Shown: positions 62,548 to 64,000 of the stretch, in pieces
How positions within the stretch are numbered: the first letter of the stretch is position 1
Layout of the letters: every line of letters starts with the position of its first letter
Source of the DNA: Shewanella aestuarii
GTDB taxonomy: Bacteria; Pseudomonadota; Gammaproteobacteria; Enterobacterales; Shewanellaceae
Reading direction: 5' to 3'
DNA: 64,000 nucleotides
NCBI RefSeq assembly: GCF_011765625.1
Contig: NZ_CP050313.1
Coordinates: 306,501 to 370,500 of the forward strand
The notes under the pieces: generated by a model
Database searches by the model: none
What the model saw: only the letters and a program-made list of their open reading frames with translations
What the model was told of the DNA's origin: nothing
Translations under genes and position numbers: made by a program

Positions 62548-64000
62548 TGTCAGGGCAACGTTTAGCCACTTTAGGGCGAATTATCTGGCAAATACTGGCA
62601 ATATTGCTGGTGTTATTTGCCCTCGGTGTAAGCCTTATTCGAGGCTTACTACCGCATGTGCCTGAAGTGCGCCAAGAGTTGCTAAGCTATGTTCAGCAAA
62701 ATTATGGCGTTAAACTGCAAATTGGTAGCTTGTCTGCTAAATGGCAAGCTTATGGGCCTGCGCTAACGGTTGAAAACTTGGTTTTGCCTGTGCAAGATAA
62801 TCTGCCAATGACCTTGATCAGTAAGCAAGTGAGTATCAAGCTCGATTTTTGGCAGTCGTTACGCAACTTGTCTTTGCAAATTGAAAAAGTCAGCTTTGAT
62901 AAAGTTGATATTGCCATTCATTTCGATAAATTTCCTGATGGGTCATCAACTAGTAATCAGCCACAGAGTAGTGATTGGTTATATGCGCTGTTGCTGGAGC
63001 AGTTAGAACACTTTGAAATAAACGATGTGACTATTCAGCTACTTAGTACCGAGTATGACTTTAGTCCTATTTATATACAAACCTTAAATTGGTTGAACCA
63101 AGACAATCTACATCGTGCGCAAGGACTGCTTTATATTGATAATGATGCCTCCGAAAATGAGTCTTTATCATTACGCATAGCATTAGAAGGAAATGGTTAT
63201 CAGCCCGAATCAATCGCTGGTCAAATTTATCTCAATGCTGCGGCCTTAGACATTGGCGAGTGGGCATCAAGACGAACAAACCCCATGATCAATCAAGATC
63301 AAATTGACTTTGAAGGCGTGGTCAATTTTGATGCGTGGCTCACCTTTGCCAATAGAAATATTCAAGATGGTTTATTGCAATTTAAGCCGAGTTGGCTGCA
63401 ATGGGCTGATAGCCCGCCTGTAACGGGTCAACCCAGTGTCATTTCACCTATCGATACGGCTAAGGCGAGTACGAGCTTTCAGCGCTTTGAAATACGATCT
63501 GGTGCATTAACTTGGCAAGATATTGCCAACGGCTGGCATATTCAAAGTCACGAGTTAGTGATTGAATCCAATCAGCAGCAGTTGCCGGAGTTAGACGTAT
63601 CATTTGGTTATCAAAATGAGCAACTTTTTGGGCGCATGAATCTTATTAATGCGCAAATGCTGCAACCCTTATTGCCACTAATACCTAATTTGGGGCGCAA
63701 GCAGGTACAGCTTTGGCATGATATTAACTTGCAAGGGGATATTGGGCCGCTGCAAGTTTACAAAGCAAGCCATAAACCTTGGCAAGCCCGCGTTGAAGTC
63801 AGTCAATTTCAATGGCGACCCATTCAACATGTTCCAGGTTTAAAACCCATTGATATGCAGTTAGCTTGGAATGGCCAACAAGCGATATTAACCTTGCCAG
63901 CACAAGAGTACCACATTGATTTTGCTGGTGGTTTTAAAGCACCATTACAATTAAGCGGTGAAGGAATGCAGCTGCAATATGATGTTGCTGATAGACAATT
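62547..64000 (+). CDS. yhdP: AsmA-like envelope protein YhdP, 5' part (runs off the window)
   Basis: A GTG at 62547, overlapping the last base of rng, opens a frame without stops to the window end, at least 484 codons. The N-terminus has one hydrophobic helix (about 9-32; GRIIWQILAILLVLFALGVSL) then the AsmA-type start PHVPEVRQELLSYVQQNYGVKLQIGSL (in part) and KWQAYGPALTVENLVL, as in E. coli YhdP. YhdP spans the periplasm as a beta-groove rod and, with TamB and YdbH, moves phospholipids to the outer membrane. Full proteins have about 1270 residues, so most of it lies outside. Position after rng is the usual one. Confidence 0.93.
   Translation, partial: MSGQRLATLGRIIWQILAILLVLFALGVSLIRGLLPHVPEVRQELLSYVQQNYGVKLQIGSLSAKWQAYGPALTVENLVLPVQDNLPMTLISKQVSIKLDFWQSLRNLSLQIEKVSFDKVDIAIHFDKFPDGSSTSNQPQSSDWLYALLLEQLEHFEINDVTIQLLSTEYDFSPIYIQTLNWLNQDNLHRAQGLLYIDNDASENESLSLRIALEGNGYQPESIAGQIYLNAAALDIGEWASRRTNPMINQDQIDFEGVVNFDAWLTFANRNIQDGLLQFKPSWLQWADSPPVTGQPSVISPIDTAKASTSFQRFEIRSGALTWQDIANGWHIQSHELVIESNQQQLPELDVSFGYQNEQLFGRMNLINAQMLQPLLPLIPNLGRKQVQLWHDINLQGDIGPLQVYKASHKPWQARVEVSQFQWRPIQHVPGLKPIDMQLAWNGQQAILTLPAQEYHIDFAGGFKAPLQLSGEGMQLQYDVADRQ

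Overview
The window is about 42% GC by eye and looks like the chromosome of a low-GC Shewanella (S. frigidimarina-like). The evidence is gene order and protein similarity: nadC/ampDE/pdhR-aceEF-lpdA/acnB, then hslVU-ftsN-argS-priA-rpmE, then csrD(mshH)-msh-mreBCD-maf-rng-yhdP, a layout familiar in Shewanella and its relatives. The species is not proven. I saw no rRNA, tRNA, CRISPR array, prophage or complete insertion sequence.

Layout. 1-3.5 kb: the first codons of a probable pilA at the left edge (minus strand), a long gap, nadC (minus), a 160-bp MITE-like palindrome, then ampD-ampE. 3.6-10.8 kb: the pyruvate dehydrogenase locus pdhR-aceE-aceF-lpdA, with a perfect PdhR operator before pdhR and a perfect FNR-type box before lpdA. 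11-18 kb: a 1491-residue beta-propeller/PAS/GGDEF/EAL sensor and a patatin fused to an outer-membrane barrel. 18-25.6 kb: a HAD phosphatase, acnB, a DUF971 protein, hslU, hslV (with a textbook sigma-32 promoter) and an AI-2E family permease. 25.7-34.4 kb: ftsN, argS and priA on the minus strand; then a possible 31-codon small gene, a FimV-like protein with two FimV-core modules, rpmE and a malic enzyme.

34.5-57.6 kb is a complete MSHA type IV pilus locus, starting with the CsrD-like mshH, followed by mshI, mshI2, J, K, L, M, N, E, G, F, B, A, C, D, O, P and Q. It is the most unusual part. There are four tandem mshA-type major pilin genes, each followed by its own look-alike terminator. A decayed second mshB lies between the first two, left by duplication of an mshB-mshA unit. 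Two genes, the secretin mshL and the fourth pilin mshA4, are each broken by the loss of one base in a G-run. These could be sequencing errors, real mutations or phase-variable switches. MshQ, the predicted pilus-associated adhesin, is large, lectin-like and mosaic.

57.8-64 kb: mreBCD, maf, rng (RNase G) and the 5' part of yhdP, a cell-shape and envelope cluster, running off the right edge.

Working together: c-di-GMP links several parts. The propeller protein has intact GGDEF and EAL motifs. MshE carries the N-terminal RLG-type c-di-GMP-binding domain, while MshH has degenerate motifs and probably acts on the Csr system. MSHA prepilins need a prepilin peptidase not found here; it may lie in a pilABCD cluster just beyond the left edge.
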